A DNA stretch of 64,000 nt from Rotaria sordida (GCA_905250125.1 CAJNOL010000247.1:15296-79295); one strand, 5' to 3'; positions 1 to 12,932 are shown, numbered from the stretch's first letter. Notes: a model not told the origin generated them from the letters alone. Translations and numbers: made by a program.

Positions 1-4
1 TATT

Positions 5-714
5 ACAAACTGCATCAGAAATGCTCTTCTAACAGTCAATTTATCGTGGAAAGTTGAACAAATCGATTCTCATGTTCTCGCAGGCAACGCATTAGACTAT
101 CTAGTTGTATTCACTTATCAGCACATCGTAGAGAATAGTGATTTTCTTTTAAACATTATAAGTTTATAGGGAATTTTCTCTACAAGATGATCATAGGCGA
201 ACTGAAAATTAACTTAAATAAAATGAATTACACAGTGTTCTTTTGTTTTAACATCTAGTAGTAAAGACTGACTCATAGATTCAAACAGATACTGGTCTCA
301 GAACTCCTCAAATCAAAAACAGATTTGGTCACATCATTTATCATTCCAAAGAGCATCAAATTCTGAGCAAATTTGCACAATTGATTTAATCCTGAGCTAC
401 TTTGTTGAGCAAAAAGTCAGCTCAGTTTTTAGCTGAAGCTGTTAGTCAGTTTTCACTACTAGATGTTAAAACAAAAGAAAGCTGCGTAATTCATTTTATT
501 TGAGTTAATTTTGAGTTCATTTATGATAAACTTATAGAGAAAAAACTCTCTATAAATTTCTAATATTTAAATGAACACTATTATTCTCGCCAATGTACTG
601 ATGAGTGAATATAAGTAATCCAATATATTGGCCATGAGAACATGAGAATCGACTTGCGCAACTTTTCACGATAAATTAATTTTTAGAATAGCATTTCGGA
701 TGTACTTTGTGGTG
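5..714. repeat. Long inverted repeat (fold-back element), cut by the window edge
   Basis: The left arm, about 5-280, is matched in reverse complement by about 440-714. Landmark pairs include TTATCGTGGAAAGTT near 41 with ACTTTTCACGATAA near 661, and TTTTGTTTTAACATCTAGTAGT near 241 with its complement near 452. Similarity reaches the first bases of the window, so the element may extend further left. The spacer is about 160 bp. There is no coding content. The arms are diverged by point changes and small indels, as in an old non-autonomous element. Confidence 0.8.
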
Positions 715-1188
715 CTCTTTCTAATGGAAGATTCAAAATTGAAATTGACTGAAAATCAGTGGAGAAAAATGCAGTTTTCCAAAAGTTTTGGTACGTCTGA
801 GCAATCACATAAGTTCGCCTCTATCTCAAATAAAAACTGCAATAAAATGTAGTCCATCGTGTAGAGCATCATTTTCTCTTCCAAATAATTTATTATGAAA
901 AGCATTTCAGTTTTGATAGTTACATAACGCATTATGAGACGCAAGTTGTAGTGTATAATTTTAGATGTGAACGAACATCGTTTTTTTAGTAAAGCTACTT
1001 TTATGAAAACAAAAGGCCTTGCAAAAAATTTCGAGTTCATCTTCGAATAGAGCATAACAAAAAGCATGTGTATGGGTAGACAAATTAATTCAAGAATTAA
1101 ATGAAAAGATGAAAACAGAGTTAGAAAACTAAAAATCTCTTGTTCTTATAATTTTGACCAATACTGTACATATATATAAATATGTGTA
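715..1188. other. Intergenic, nothing supported
   Basis: An open frame of about 100 codons exists on the minus strand here, but it has no recognisable domain, no signal peptide and AT-driven composition. I see no gene, RNA or clear repeat. Confidence 0.5.
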
Positions 1189-2154
1189 CAAGGTATCCCA
1201 AAGGCCTCTTCCGAAAAGTTTTTTTTCGTATATTTTTACTATTTAATTTAACTTTATCAACTATTTTTTTAAACGATAGACGGATATACCGGGTTTTTAT
1301 TTACATGAGCAAACTTCAAAAGCATCATTTAAAACTATCACTTCTAATCAATGTACCAAAACTTTGCCTTTTTTACATGTAGAAAAGCATTATACAGTGA
1401 TTTGTTTTAAATTACATCAATTTCATGAATCATTCTTCTTCTTAAATTGTTCAGGTCTTGAGTGTTCATTTTATAAACATTTGTTTTGATATATTCTGAT
1501 AAAAAGAAATCCAATAGTATTAAGTCTTAGTGACTATAAAGTTCATGAGATCGATTCATCTTTTCTAAACTACTGATTCCTCAAACTTATCAGTTAGACA
1601 GTAGTAAACTGTCTTGAAGCAATGTGCTAATGCCATACGTTGCTGGAAAATTACTATTTTTTAGTAAGTCTTTTATTCCTATTGAATCAGGTAAAAGAAT
1701 CTTTGGAGGATGTCAAGATTATTTTGTTGACTACTCAGGTCAAAAGTCTGGCATTGGATTCTGTCAGATCTATCTCAATTCGATGAATTCTGATGGCTGA
1801 ATCCGATTGTCAAAATCCGATCAGATCTTAATTAATTCCCATAATTTTCGACGTATTCCAATTACCAGACTTCGATGAAACCTGGAAGCCGAATTCTATA
1901 GGATTCAGTTATCAGAATCCAGTCGGTTTCATCTGTTCCCACAATATTAGTCATCCGATATTTTGATAGAAGGAACTGTCGAATATGTCTTAAAATTTTG
2001 TGACGATAGTATCTAATTATAGTTATTTTCTCGTGTTGCAAAATAGAAGTTGCCTGAGCCAATTGAGTCTTTTGAAGAGTTCGTTCTGTGTAAAAATGAA
2101 TTGAACTAACTGTTTTCTCCTCGAAAAGCAATTATCAAAATGAACAAACAACTG

Positions 2155-2315
2155 TTTAACCAAGGGTACTAAGCTCTCACCCCGCACACCTACTCATACC
2201 GATCGAAGCCACGCTAACTAAACTCTGTAAACGAGCCTCCTCCTCCACCAGACAGAGTCCGACCATCTAACTAACGGAGAGCCCGGTCATGTTATGCTTC
2301 TCCACTATCAAAATT
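2155..2315. other. GC-richer island inside the TIR element
   Basis: This block is clearly richer in G and C than the surrounding DNA, with words such as CTCACCCCGCACACC and GAGCCTCCTCCTCCACC. No tRNA, rRNA or snRNA could be recognised in it and no convincing ORF crosses it. It may be a fragment of another repeat or cargo. Confidence 0.4.
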
Positions 2316-2527
2316 TTGGTTACACCACTAGAACAAATTTAAGAAACATAATATTATTGCTATTTTTGTCTAATCATAATCGAAAATTTTCAATATTAAT
2401 AAAAAAAGATGAATGATTGATAAGAAACGAGCACTGTCTGAAATGTGAAGTATATTTATTATGTATTTCATTTCATCGAAATCGCGTCACTTTTAGAGAT
2501 TAATCGGCGATTTAACAAAAAATAAGT

Positions 2528-2788
2528 TGAACAGTAAGTCTTGCTTTATAAAAAATAAATGTTCCTTTCTTTTGTTTAGATCATTTGCACACATCAATGA
2601 ACAGTAAGTGTCAATTTGTAATAATAAATATTTTTCTTTTTTTATTGAGTCATTTGCACACCTCAATGGAAGATAAGGATTAATTAGCAATAATAAATAT
2701 TTTTTTTCTTTTATTGAGGTCATTTAAACATTTCAATGAAAAGTAAGTATTAGTTTATAATAATATACTTTTTTGTTTTATTTAAATC
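2528..2788. repeat. 70-bp tandem repeat, 3.7 copies
   Basis: Units begin TGAACAGTAAGT at 2528, TGAACAGTAAGTG at 2598, TGGAAGATAAGG at 2667 and TGAAAAGTAAG at 2737. The first three end in a CATTTGCACACATCAA-like block. Unit lengths are 70, 69 and 70 bp, with a partial fourth unit. It lies within the interior of the larger TIR element. Confidence 0.8.
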
Positions 2789-3742
2789 TCTCTCTATAAC
2801 AAAAAGATCAGTATTATTATATTTAAAGAAATTGTATTATTTACTGCGCATGGGAAGAAAGAGATCTCACATTTAATCGTTTTACAAATTGCAATAAAAT
2901 GACTGATTCTTACGCGATTTTGATGACAAGGATGGTAATTTTTTTGCACTGTGTCTTGATAACGAGATCTGGATTTATCTCGTGTTCTGTACTTAATAAA
3001 GGAACAATAAGAGTAGATCGTAGATTTTTAATATTGGCATCCTAAATGTAATGCCATATTATGGATAAAGGAATGATAGGAAAGAGGACAAGTATAGAAT
3101 GCTGATTTAAATCCGACTTGATCCTATTGGATCTCTTAAGTTTCGTTGCAGGATTCGATAAGATTCTTTCCCATTTAAATATTCATCGGATTCTGGATCA
3201 CTGGATTATGAACTCAATTCGATGGATTCCGATCAGAAGAAGTCGGAAACCGACTATTTTCGACATTATCCGACAAGATTCAATGATCGGATTTCTCCAC
3301 CTGAGTAGTTGTTGCGCCATGATGGCTAATCGCTGAGTTATCAAAAAAAGTGATCCACCAATCAGTCTGCTTGATATTACACATGAAACAGTAAGTTTTG
3401 CTGAATACGTTGTAACTTTGAAGCAGTATGTGAATCATTTTGAGTTCAAATATGGTAGCTGTGTTTATTAAACAGTGCAAAGGGTGGGCGTGTGAATAAT
3501 ATCCAAGAAAAGGAAAAGAATAAACAATAATCGTTGCATAATATCTTTTTACATATAGAAAAAGGACTAAATTTTCATATCACAATTAGAAGTGATAGGT
3601 TGAAGGGTACTTTTGAAGTTTGCTCCTACAAATCAAAACTCGGTGTATCGGCCTATCGTTCAAAAAAATAGTTCGTAAAGTTAAATCAAATAATGAAGAT
3701 TCGTCAAAACAATTTTTAAGAAGGGATTTTTAGGACGCCCTA

Positions 3743-4497
3743 TATATATGAATTCAATTTTACTTATAATGAACTACAGTTTGTAGAGGTTGATAAAAAT
3801 TATTGTGACAACATCTGTTGTTAACGTTATATATTTATTTTCATTAAACTGAAACAAAATTTTTTGTTGTCATTATATATTTTACTAGATCTTATATATA
3901 TATATGCATAGATTTAACAAATATATTCAACGTACTACTACACCGTAGTCCTCCGAGAAAAATTTTGGAATGGCGGTTTTTCAATACTACTTATATTCGG
4001 TTAAAATGATTTAACATTTTTTTTTGCTGATAGACTTCAGTGCTTATATCTATATTAATGATTTCAGACAACATTGGTTGTGCACTCGAAAGTTCTAGGA
4101 TTCCCTGCATTCATCATCGACCAATTAATGCAGAGAATCACTTTATAATGGTCTTCTATTTTCTCTTGATAATACATCTAGATGACTAATTATGTATTTT
4201 AAATTGTACAATTTTACTTTATAAAAAAAATTATGAAAATAGAATTTTTGAAAGTTTGCCTGTTTTTCAAATAACTCACTGTGGAGTCATCTCATTATGA
4301 CATGAAATGAAGAAAAAGAAGAAACGAAAGTATTTATCATCATATTCTTGTATAATAGTCAGTGGCGAGCGAATGGTCATACAAGAGCAGAGAGAGAGAG
4401 ATGCCCAAAGATTGAGAAGCTAATATAAACTAATTATTATCATTTTAGTTTGTTTCGTGAATTACGAAGTCAATGATCATTTAGATAAAATTTGAAA
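3743..4497. other. 5' flank of the permease gene
   Basis: AT-rich, with a short TA run near 3891-3904 and an AG run near 4387-4400. It presumably holds the promoter and 5' UTR of the gene starting at 4498. I could not pick out a TATA box with confidence. Confidence 0.4.
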
Positions 4498-6994
4498 ATG
4501 TTGAATGATAATCCCACACCAACGATATCGTCCATTGTATCTTCAGCTTCCGATGAACATGGAATTGAACTTAATTTCACTCGTACAAATAGCAAGAATG
4601 ATGGGTTTGACTCCAATACAAATTTCACCCGTGGAAAGTGTAGTTCTATTACGAGTTATTTCCACAAGATTGTAAAAAGATTTGCCTGTCTCAATGTAGA
4701 AAAACGCGGTATTGAACGTATATCACCAGAAGATCGAACCGATCCGACAATTATCAACACGGCAATGATATGGGTAAGAAACCTAAAAGGTTTGATCTAC
4801 AGTTCCCTGAAGATTTTCGATGATTTTTATTTAGTTCTATAACTGTGAAGATAAAGCACCTACAATGCTTAGAAAAATCCTTTCAAAACCGGCTGATTTT
4901 TTACTATTTGAATGAGTCTATACGAATAACTAAGTGCTTTTCGATAAATATCGATATTCTTGATTGTTTTGACTCTATTTTATTCTGATTCTCAGAGAAT
5001 CTAATGTACGAAAAAAATAGTCACCTATAATCACTTTTGATTAGTAGAAAGATGTGTTAGTGAGATCATTTTTGTCGATTTTCAAGTGAAATTTTTATTA
5101 AAACAGAATCTATGAAACTGCGTGCCCAATTTAAAAAACATCTCAAGTACTTGCCAAAACTATTGAACTTAGGTGTATAATTTAGATTATCATTGTTACT
5201 CATTTTTTGTCTATTAGGTCAGTGCAAATTTAATTGTACCGTGTTTTGCTGGTGGTACACTTGGTCCAGCAGTATTCAAATTAAACCTCTACGATTCATT
5301 TGCAACAATTATCTTTTTCAATTTACTTGGTATTATACCAGTAGCAGTAATGGCCTGTTTCGGTCCAGCATCTGGTCTACGTACAATGATCTTTTCTCGC
5401 TATAGTTGGGGTTATTATGGTGCTTCAATAACATCAACTATCAATGTTATAGCTTCAATCGGTTGGGCAGCTCTTAATAGTATCACTGGTGCACAAACAT
5501 TACGTGTTGTATTTAATGATTCATTGCCGATGGCTGCTAGTATTATTATTATTGCTATTATAACCATGGTCGTCTCATTTATAGGTTATAAATGGATTCA
5601 TATGTATGAACGGTATTCATGGATACCGGTATTTATAGGATATTGTATATTAGCGAAAGTTGGTGCAAAGTATTTTACAAATTCTGGAATGGTAATATCC
5701 GAAAACTGTGAGAAAATCTATTCTCTAATATATTTGACACTTAAAAAGAAATTTCCTAGTATTTTAAAAGGATAGGAAAATTTTTAGCAAGAGTAAACTG
5801 TGCTTTTTATTTTCAAGTCGAAATCAGTCGTGTGATCATGATCGAAAAAATGTTGACGAAAACTTGAACTGCTTGCAAACTTTTCATCTTAGTTGAAAAC
5901 GCGATGTATGTAGAGATGTGTTTGTACAGCGAATTTTTACTTTTCTTAAATAATCTGTCAGAAAACTGTGTTGAAAACGTGCAGGATTATTTTAAAAAGA
6001 CAAAAAAAAAGACGCTTGTTTGTTTTCATAACCAACTTTGCATGAAAGTGAGATCATGTTGTTAATTGATGTGAAAAACTTTCAAGTGAATGAATGAAAT
6101 TCTGTATATTTACATCCTATATAGGTATCTCACAATACAACTATATCAAGCAATAGTAATCATCGTCTGAAAATATCTCGTATTCTAAGTTTTGGCGCAA
6201 CATGTTTTGGTACTTCAGCTAGCTGGTGCACATGTTCAGCTGATTACAATACATATTTTCCTGAAGATACAAGTCAATTAAAAATCTTTCTTTTTACTTA
6301 TATTGGTAATCTTTTTTCAATGATTCCAATACAATTACTTGGTGCAACTGTCTATACTGGTACATATACAAGTGAGAAATGGAATCGTGAGTATGAAATA
6401 AACAATGTTGGTGGATTATTGGGTGCAAGTCTATCGTCTCTTGGTAGTTTCGGTAAATTTCTACTCATTCTATTTGCATTGTCAACTGTTGCATGTAATA
6501 TACCAAATATCTATTCTTTATCATTATCTGCACAAGTAATTGCACCAATATTTAATCGTATACCGCGTTTTCTATATACAATTATTGGTACTATACTCTA
6601 TATTCTATTAGCTATTGTTGGTGCAAATAAATTTAATGATTCATTAACATCACTGATGGGTGTATCTTCATATTGGTTTGCAATATTTATGGTTATTGTA
6701 TTTGAAGATCATCTATTATTTCGACATTGTTCATTTAAAAATTATAATTTTGAAATCTGGAATAATTATCAACTATTACCAATTAGTTTAGCTGCAATTC
6801 TATCTGGAATTGTTGGAATTGTTGGTATTATACTTGGAATGTCACAAACTTGGTTTAATGGACCGATTGCAAAAGCTATTGCACGAGATACTGATGCACA
6901 GGGTGCAGACGTTGGTTTTCAACTTGGATTTATTTTTACAGCAGTTACTTTTCCATTATTTAGACTCATTGAACTATATTTTGTTCAACGATGA
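4498..6994 (+). CDS. NCS1-family purine/cytosine permease, fungal type
   Basis: Three exons join in frame: 4498-4773, 5218-5691 and 6125-6994, giving 539 aa, the usual size for the family. Splice sites are GGTAAG, ATTAG|GTC, GGTAAT and ATAG|GTA. The N-terminal 90 residues are polar and cytosolic, ending in a stretch like the RGIERISPEDRTD linker of fungal FCY2/FcyB permeases. Exon 2 carries the diagnostic helix 1-3 region with FAGGTLGPAVF and MACFGPASGLRTMIFSRYSWG. Exon 3 has further membrane helices and the loop with ASWCTCSADYNTYFPED. The family imports purines and cytosine by proton symport at the plasma membrane. The ATG at 4498 is the first in frame. A polyadenylation signal AATAAA lies at 7281. 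Family assignment is firm; substrate and fungal origin are inferred from sequence resemblance. Confidence 0.9.
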
Positions 6995-9189
6995 ATATAA
7001 AGAGCGTTGATTTACTGTAGCGTTTATTGGGCACAGTTGTTTTTTTTGAAAATGTTTTCAGTCCCATGGAATTTTTATTTTAAGTTAAGAACTGAAACAT
7101 AATGATGCACAACTTAGTTAGAACATAGTTTAGAATATGAATGAACATTGATTATTAGTGTATAGAATTTTGTAATTGGAACACATGAGAAAAAACTTGT
7201 CTTTCATATATACTCTTCTTTCTAGTTTATATTGGATTTTAAATTGACTTTTCTCTTCTATTTTTTTTTTTGTATATTTCAATAAATGACCGTGAAATAA
7301 CCACAGATGGAAGTTTTAATGATTATCTTTCTTTTTTGATTTGGCATGATTTCTAAGAAAATATTACCGTTATCAAGTTAATATGACAAAGAGAAAAATG
7401 CTTAACGGAATGGATCTTTCATTGTTCTTCAGGAGAAAATTGCTATGTATTCCTCTAACTTCAAACAAAAATCTACACATTTCTGAAATCTGAATTTGAT
7501 AAGATTGTTCGCGATTTTTTTTCTGGAACTGAACCAATCTAATTTTTAAAAATGATTTTATTCTTAGAATGAAGCTCAATTCCAAAATAATAATTGAATT
7601 AATGAGGAATTGTTTTCTTTCTTTTTTATACAAGTATTCATAGATGAAGAATGAGACAGAAGTTGAAATAAATAAAAAAATTAATTTACTGTATGAAGTT
7701 GAAGTTTGAGTTTAAAAATTGTTCTTCTATTTCCACAAATTCTTGATTATTAATGGGTATGACAGAATCATTTTTTCCAAAAGATATAGCACGAAATTCT
7801 TTACAAAATCCTAGGAAAGTGTGGATTGAAAACATAGTAAGTAAAAAATTTATTCGATAACTATTATGACAATGAACTACTAACAACTATCAAGCATTAA
7901 ATTGATTTTTTTCATATTTTTATGTTCTGATGCTGAAATATGGAAAAGTCTTACTGTCCATTTTGTAGAGCTCAATTTCATAGTCATATTCAATGATTTT
8001 CTCAACGAACCAAAGACTGGATGTAAGTAGATTGTTCTGATACACCTAATACTTTTCCTTTCTCCTATAAGTATGCAATCGTAGAACTCATTCGACGCAT
8101 CTCATCAGCACCTTCAAAATGGTACAAGTTGTTTTTGACAGCCTTCCGTTCAGTAAACAAAAACGAGATTACTTCAAATTCGACCTTAAATTTGCATGTA
8201 TTTTCAACTTTTTTTCTCATAAGCAGTTTTGAATAAAAAAACAAATTGTATTGTTTTGTAGACACTGATACAACAGTGTACTTACGTCTAGTCTCTGCAA
8301 CAAACGTCGCGAAATCTATCCTTCATATAGGGCATAAAAATTATGTTGTGAATTTATAATTGAGATTCGATAGCAATACAGTGTCACAATAGTTCTATTT
8401 TGTTAATAGACGTGTTTTTTTTCTGATCTTGCAGACAATTTCAGGTTGCATCTGTTGAAGAAAAGTTCAATCCGAAACGATAAGAAATGGCAGAAATATT
8501 GAGAAAATACTGAAAGATTCATTTGTTCTGCTACTTTCGTTAGAAAAACACTGTTGAAGTTTTTCTCTGTTGTATTATTTTATTACTTTTATATATCGAT
8601 GATTTCGCTTCATATTCAGTTTTCATTCGCGAAACATGACACCATTTGTGCGCATATTTTTTTAAAGGAATGTAAAAGACATGATTGTATTTGAATACAA
8701 ATATGTATCAGACAAGAAATTTCAAATTTTATTGAAAACAAAAACAAAAAATCTTCTTCATAGCCAACACCACAAGCTATACTCTAAATTCATGATGTTC
8801 GGTTGATTATTTTAGTAACATAAAACAGATCTTATTCTAATCTTTTCTATCTGAATGATATATCTATTTTTATCTTTTTCTTTCATGCATAAATGTCGTA
8901 CAATAAGTTCCATTCGAGAAATTCAACAACAGAAATTTTTATTTTACTGATCGACAGTTACTTACTCCCACATATTTTTGAATGTAACTGAAAAAAAAAT
9001 TATATATTCCTAATTTACAACCACGTCAATAGAATTTCTCTCATTACATAAAGATCCATTTGAAGTGACAATATTCTATCCATCTTATCAAATAAATCGT
9101 TAATTATTGTTACCTATGATTAATAATTCCTTTTTTTATAATACAAAAATCACAAAAAAAATTAAATTCTTTCAACTAAACCTAAAATA
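6995..9189. other. Convergent intergenic region between permease and TMEM19
   Basis: This holds the 3' ends of two converging genes. It includes the permease polyadenylation signal at 7281-7286. The rest is AT-rich without a supported gene, RNA or repeat. Confidence 0.5.
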
Positions 9190-11558
9190 TTAAACCATAA
9201 TACTTGGTAAAATCCAAATAGCAATAATCGATGTAAGAAATGATGATAGAAGATTTACTTGATTATTTGATAATATATTTCGACCAGAGATTCGTTCAAT
9301 TGATGGTCCAGGTAATTGTACTGTAACATTACGTTCTCTATCATAACCACTAAATTGTAAGGTTGCACCTAATAGTGAATCAATTGAAGAACCAAGAAGA
9401 CCAAATAATGTACAATAGAAAAGTAATTGAATATTTATCGTCCATGTATTAATCATATAATCTGGCCGGCAAAATATCATATTACCAATAATATAACTAA
9501 GACCTATAATAAAACCACCGAATAGACTAAATAAACATCCAACCAATGATATAGCACCATTTGTACCAACAGGAACTATTCGAAATGGATTTGTTAATAA
9601 ACGTGGATTCTTTTGAGCAAGAACAGAACCAAGTTCTGATGCTATAATAGAAAATTAATTTTAAATAATGAATATTTCAAGTGTTTTCAAATAATTTTAA
9701 AAAGTCATCATTTTTGTATTCCATAAAATTTTTGTTTTTAATTTGAGTATATTTTTGTACTTGCTTAGTACTAAACAACTACAAATTTTCATATCGATAG
9801 CTTTTACTATCGATGAGAAATTGTACCAACACTATAATGCACTATTTTATATAATTTTCTAATTATTTGAGTTGTTAAAATGTAATACAAACATGTTCGG
9901 ACAGTGCGAGACAATACAACTCATGAATTGAATTTAGTTGACCATTTTTTTAAATTAAGTAATATAGATATGATCTATAGAAATTCGGCACATGATGTTA
10001 CACAAGTTGGCATACAGAGAAATGAATATGTTACTCATCACTCGAATTGATATCGGTACATTAAGCCCACCCTCAAAAAAAGTCAATGTTTGTCCGAAAG
10101 ATTGAAATCGAGATATATGTATGTGAAGATAGCTTGATACCTAATCTTTCATAAACAACATGATTTTTTATTTGGTACTTAGTCTTTTGCCAAAATTTTT
10201 GATGATTTTCATTTTTTCTCAGTTTTTGTTTTTTGATCCTGCAAATCATGATTCTCCATGAGTCTTCATTCTATACACTTAACTTTTTGTTTCAAAGAGT
10301 ATGTCAAGATGCCGAGCATGATGAAGTCCCTTTTTTGAATTAAGCAATATTACTATATATAACAAAGCATTTCTATAAATAAATGGCAATTTTTTGAGAG
10401 TCCTTCAATACATTGAACTTTTCTTCACTTAAAAAGTAAGACTTTTAAAAAAAGGACACTATGAAGCCCTACATTCTCACATTTTCCTTCAAACAAAAAC
10501 AACGTTAAATCTATAGAATGAAATTATGAGGGGTGGCATTAAGAACATAGATGATGATTAAGCTATACACGCACACCATGTAAATATTCAAAGTGATTAG
10601 CGATAACATTAAACGAATATAAAAAAGCAAATATAGAATTGCAAGTATAATTCAGACACTTCTAAATTTTTCGAATTGAACCAAAAACTTTTGTTGCATA
10701 ATTAACCGTAGTTTAGTCTATAGAATAAATCTAGGGTGTATCAAAAGTAATATTAAGAGAGTAGGAATACAATAACATTGGACGATATTAATACGGAATA
10801 GAACAACATTGACAAATTGATATGCGTTTTTTTTATTTCGAAAAGTTGCTTTGCTTTAAAAATAGCAACTTAAGTAACTAGAAAATTGATAAAATAGTGC
10901 ATTGTAATGTTGTTAGAGGTTCTTATCTATATTAACAGCTATCGATATGAAACTTTGTAGTTATTTAGTACTAAAAATGTACAATAATCTGACGAAATTA
11001 TAAAAAAAAAACAAAGTTTACTTCTATCGAATACAAAAAACGATGAATTTTTATAATTGTTATAGAATTTTCGAAACAGTTCTTATATATGAAGAATTTA
11101 AATTTACCTAATGTATCACCACAGCAACAAGCAATTGTAAAAATAAAACCAATTGAATAAATAGACGATTCATGTTTATTATCAATTGGTAGTGAAAGAC
11201 CAGAATAATTTGTTTTCCAACAATAACCTATTGCATAAAGACATGCTATTGAACCATTACATAATACTTGAATATGATCACGTGCAGTTTTTTTATATTT
11301 TTTTGTTTGTATTTGATGATCATTTTCATTAATTTTTGATTGTTTTATATCAAATTTATAACGTGTAACAAATGAACCACTTAAAACAAATGTCATTATA
11401 ACAAGTAAAAAAACAATATTTGAATAAGCTATTATTATACTAAGTATAAAACCAGTTAAAGCTCCTGAAAGTGTAAATGAACCACGTCTATATTCAATAA
11501 TTGTAATAAATAGAACAAGAAACAATGAACGAAGAAGTTTAAATAATGATATATTCAT
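9190..11558 (-). CDS. TMEM19: TMEM19 homologue (DUF92 membrane protein)
   Basis: Two exons on the minus strand, 11558-11108 and 9641-9190, join in phase 1 to give 300 aa. The junction recreates the family motif GDTLASELG followed by NPRLLTNPFRIVPVGTNGA, which matches the animal TMEM19 core (GDTWASEVG and VPVGTNGG). Hydrophobic segments occupy roughly residues 5-65, 90-150 and 185-245, with a final helix at the C-terminus. A GSSIDSLLGATLQ stretch is also typical. Bacterial DUF92 relatives are uncharacterised; a plant relative has been linked to phytyl-phosphate metabolism. Function in animals is unknown. The first ATG is at 11558, but an acceptor-like TTGTAG just upstream leaves room for an extra 5' exon; human TMEM19 is about 336 aa. 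The 1.47 kb intron is long for this locus and contains a short inverted-repeat element. Confidence 0.88.
10267..10522. repeat. Short inverted-repeat element, family 1 copy A, in the TMEM19 intron
   Basis: The left end CATTCTATACACTTAAC at 10267 is mirrored at the right end, whose complement reads CATTCTATAGATTTAACG at 10522. The arms are about 75 bp and diverged. The interior contains CACTTAAAAAGTAAGAC and TTTTTTGAGAGT, both also present in complement in the element at 55166-55422, so the two are copies of one family in opposite orientation. Confidence 0.7.
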
Positions 11559-12204
11559 ATTTCGGTCTACAATATAAAATAATATGGTTTTGTTTTTATT
11601 TGCTTTCTTTTTTTTTTTTCACAAAAAGAAAACACATAAAAGATGTGCTTTTGTTTTATAGTGTTTCACATTATTGCATGCAAATATAAGTGATTGTCTG
11701 TATTCGAAATTTCTAGCTGATGTATCATTAAAAAAAAAAAGATAAACTGTATTTTTTTCTTCTTCTCCTTCTTTGTGGAAACAAACAAACAAACAAACAA
11801 ACAAAAAAATCAGCGGCCAAAATCATCACACGCGACAGAAAAAAAAAACTGAATGCAAAGAGGCATAGTTATAAAAAGATCGAATACAATGGATATATGC
11901 ATACGTGTATATATATATTTATATATATAATATAGAAGTTATGTTTGTTGATTTCTTTCTTTAAATATTCGAAAAAAAAAGAAAAAGGGCAGAAGCAAAT
12001 AAAAAGACAACAAAAAGATTTACAGCAATACAAGACAAGAGAAATTAAACAAAAGAAAAGAAGAAAAAAAAAGAAAAAGAAAAAATTAAAGATATATGTT
12101 TCAAATTTTTTATTTTTGACAAATTCAATTTGATCGTGAAGAGCGTCTTTTTTATTCATAATAAAGGAATTAGAAAAAAAAACACACGATAAAAGAAAGT
12201 CCAT
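11559..12204. other. Spacer between Rab5 and TMEM19, with (AAAC)n
   Basis: The two minus-strand genes are separated by about 650 bp of low-complexity A/T-rich sequence. An (AAAC)n microsatellite lies at about 11780-11806 and a purine-rich run at 11967-12080. Nothing coding is supported; open frames here are low-complexity artefacts. Confidence 0.6.
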
Positions 12205-12932
12205 TTACTTGCTACCACAACATCCACCTTCATTTTCAGTTACTCTTTGATTTGGCGATTGATTAACTCTTACTCGTTGACCATCATTATCACGCCCTCG
12301 TCCACCACTTGGATTTGATGTATCTTGAGTTTTTGGTAATTTTCTTGCTATGGCCATAAATATATCATTAACATTCATTGATGTTTTAGCTGATGTTTCC
12401 ATAAATATTAAACCATTTTCTTCTGCATATGTTTGAGCATCAGCAACTTCAACTTGTCGTTTAGTAGCTAAATCAACTTTATTACCAGCTAAAGCAATAA
12501 CAATATTTGGTGCTGCTTGACGTTGTAATTCTTTAACCCATACTTTAGCTCGACTAAATGTATCTGCATTTGTTATATCATAAACAACAATTGCAGCTTG
12601 AGCACCCCGATAATACATTGGAGCTAATGAATGATATCTAACAATGAAAGATAATAAAAAATAAAAGAAAATAAAAAGAAAATCAATTTAATTTACCTTT
12701 CTTGTCCAGCTGTATCCCATAATTCAAGTTTAACTGTTGTATCATCAACAGATACAGTTTGTGTAAGAAATGCTGCACCTATAGTTGATTCTTGATATTC
12801 ATGAAATTGTCCTTTAACAAAACGAAGTACCAAGGATGATTTACCAACAGCTGATTCACCTAATAGAACCATTTTAAATTGACATGTTCGTGCTGGTTGA
12901 CCAGTAGCTGATGAACGATTATTGCTCGTCAT
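12205..12932 (-). CDS. RAB5: Rab5 small GTPase
   Basis: Exons 12932-12697 and 12637-12205 give 222 aa. The junction restores [20 protein letters not shown] exactly. All GTPase motifs are present: P-loop GESAVGKSS at residues 25-33, switch I with QESTIGAAF at 47-55 (the Rab5-type IGAAF), switch II WDTAGQE at 72-78, NKVD at 131-134 and ETSAK at 159-163. The C-terminus ends GGCCGSK, with the double cysteine for geranylgeranylation. Rab5 controls homotypic early endosome fusion and endocytic sorting and is nucleotide-switched by GEFs and GAPs. The single intron is 59 bp. The gene is divergent from the RING gene starting at 13414, so the 480 bp between them must hold both promoters. Confidence 0.97.

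Larger units (their letters stand above)
1189..3742. mobile_element. 2.55 kb TIR element, Tc1/mariner-like ends, no transposase
   Basis: Positions 1189-1385 and about 3541-3742 are inverted copies of one another. Shared words, given in the right-hand orientation, include TTAGAAGTGATAG, TTTTGAAGTTTGCTC and AAAAAAATAGTT. The termini read AGGTATCCCAAAGG on the left and AGGGCGTCCTAAAAA (complement) on the right, each next to TA dinucleotides. This resembles TA-targeting Tc1/mariner-like ends. The 2.1 kb interior encodes no recognisable transposase. It holds a 70-bp tandem array and a GC-richer island. It is most likely a non-autonomous derivative; class assignment is inference. Confidence 0.7.

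Noticed and set aside
756..1067. Minus-strand open frame of 103 codons
   Set aside because: No domain, signal peptide or splice support; composition is that of AT-rich noncoding DNA next to repeat elements.
11869..12204. Open frames on both strands of a purine-rich tract
   Set aside because: Poly-Phe and poly-Lys products come from the A/G-rich low-complexity sequence downstream of Rab5.
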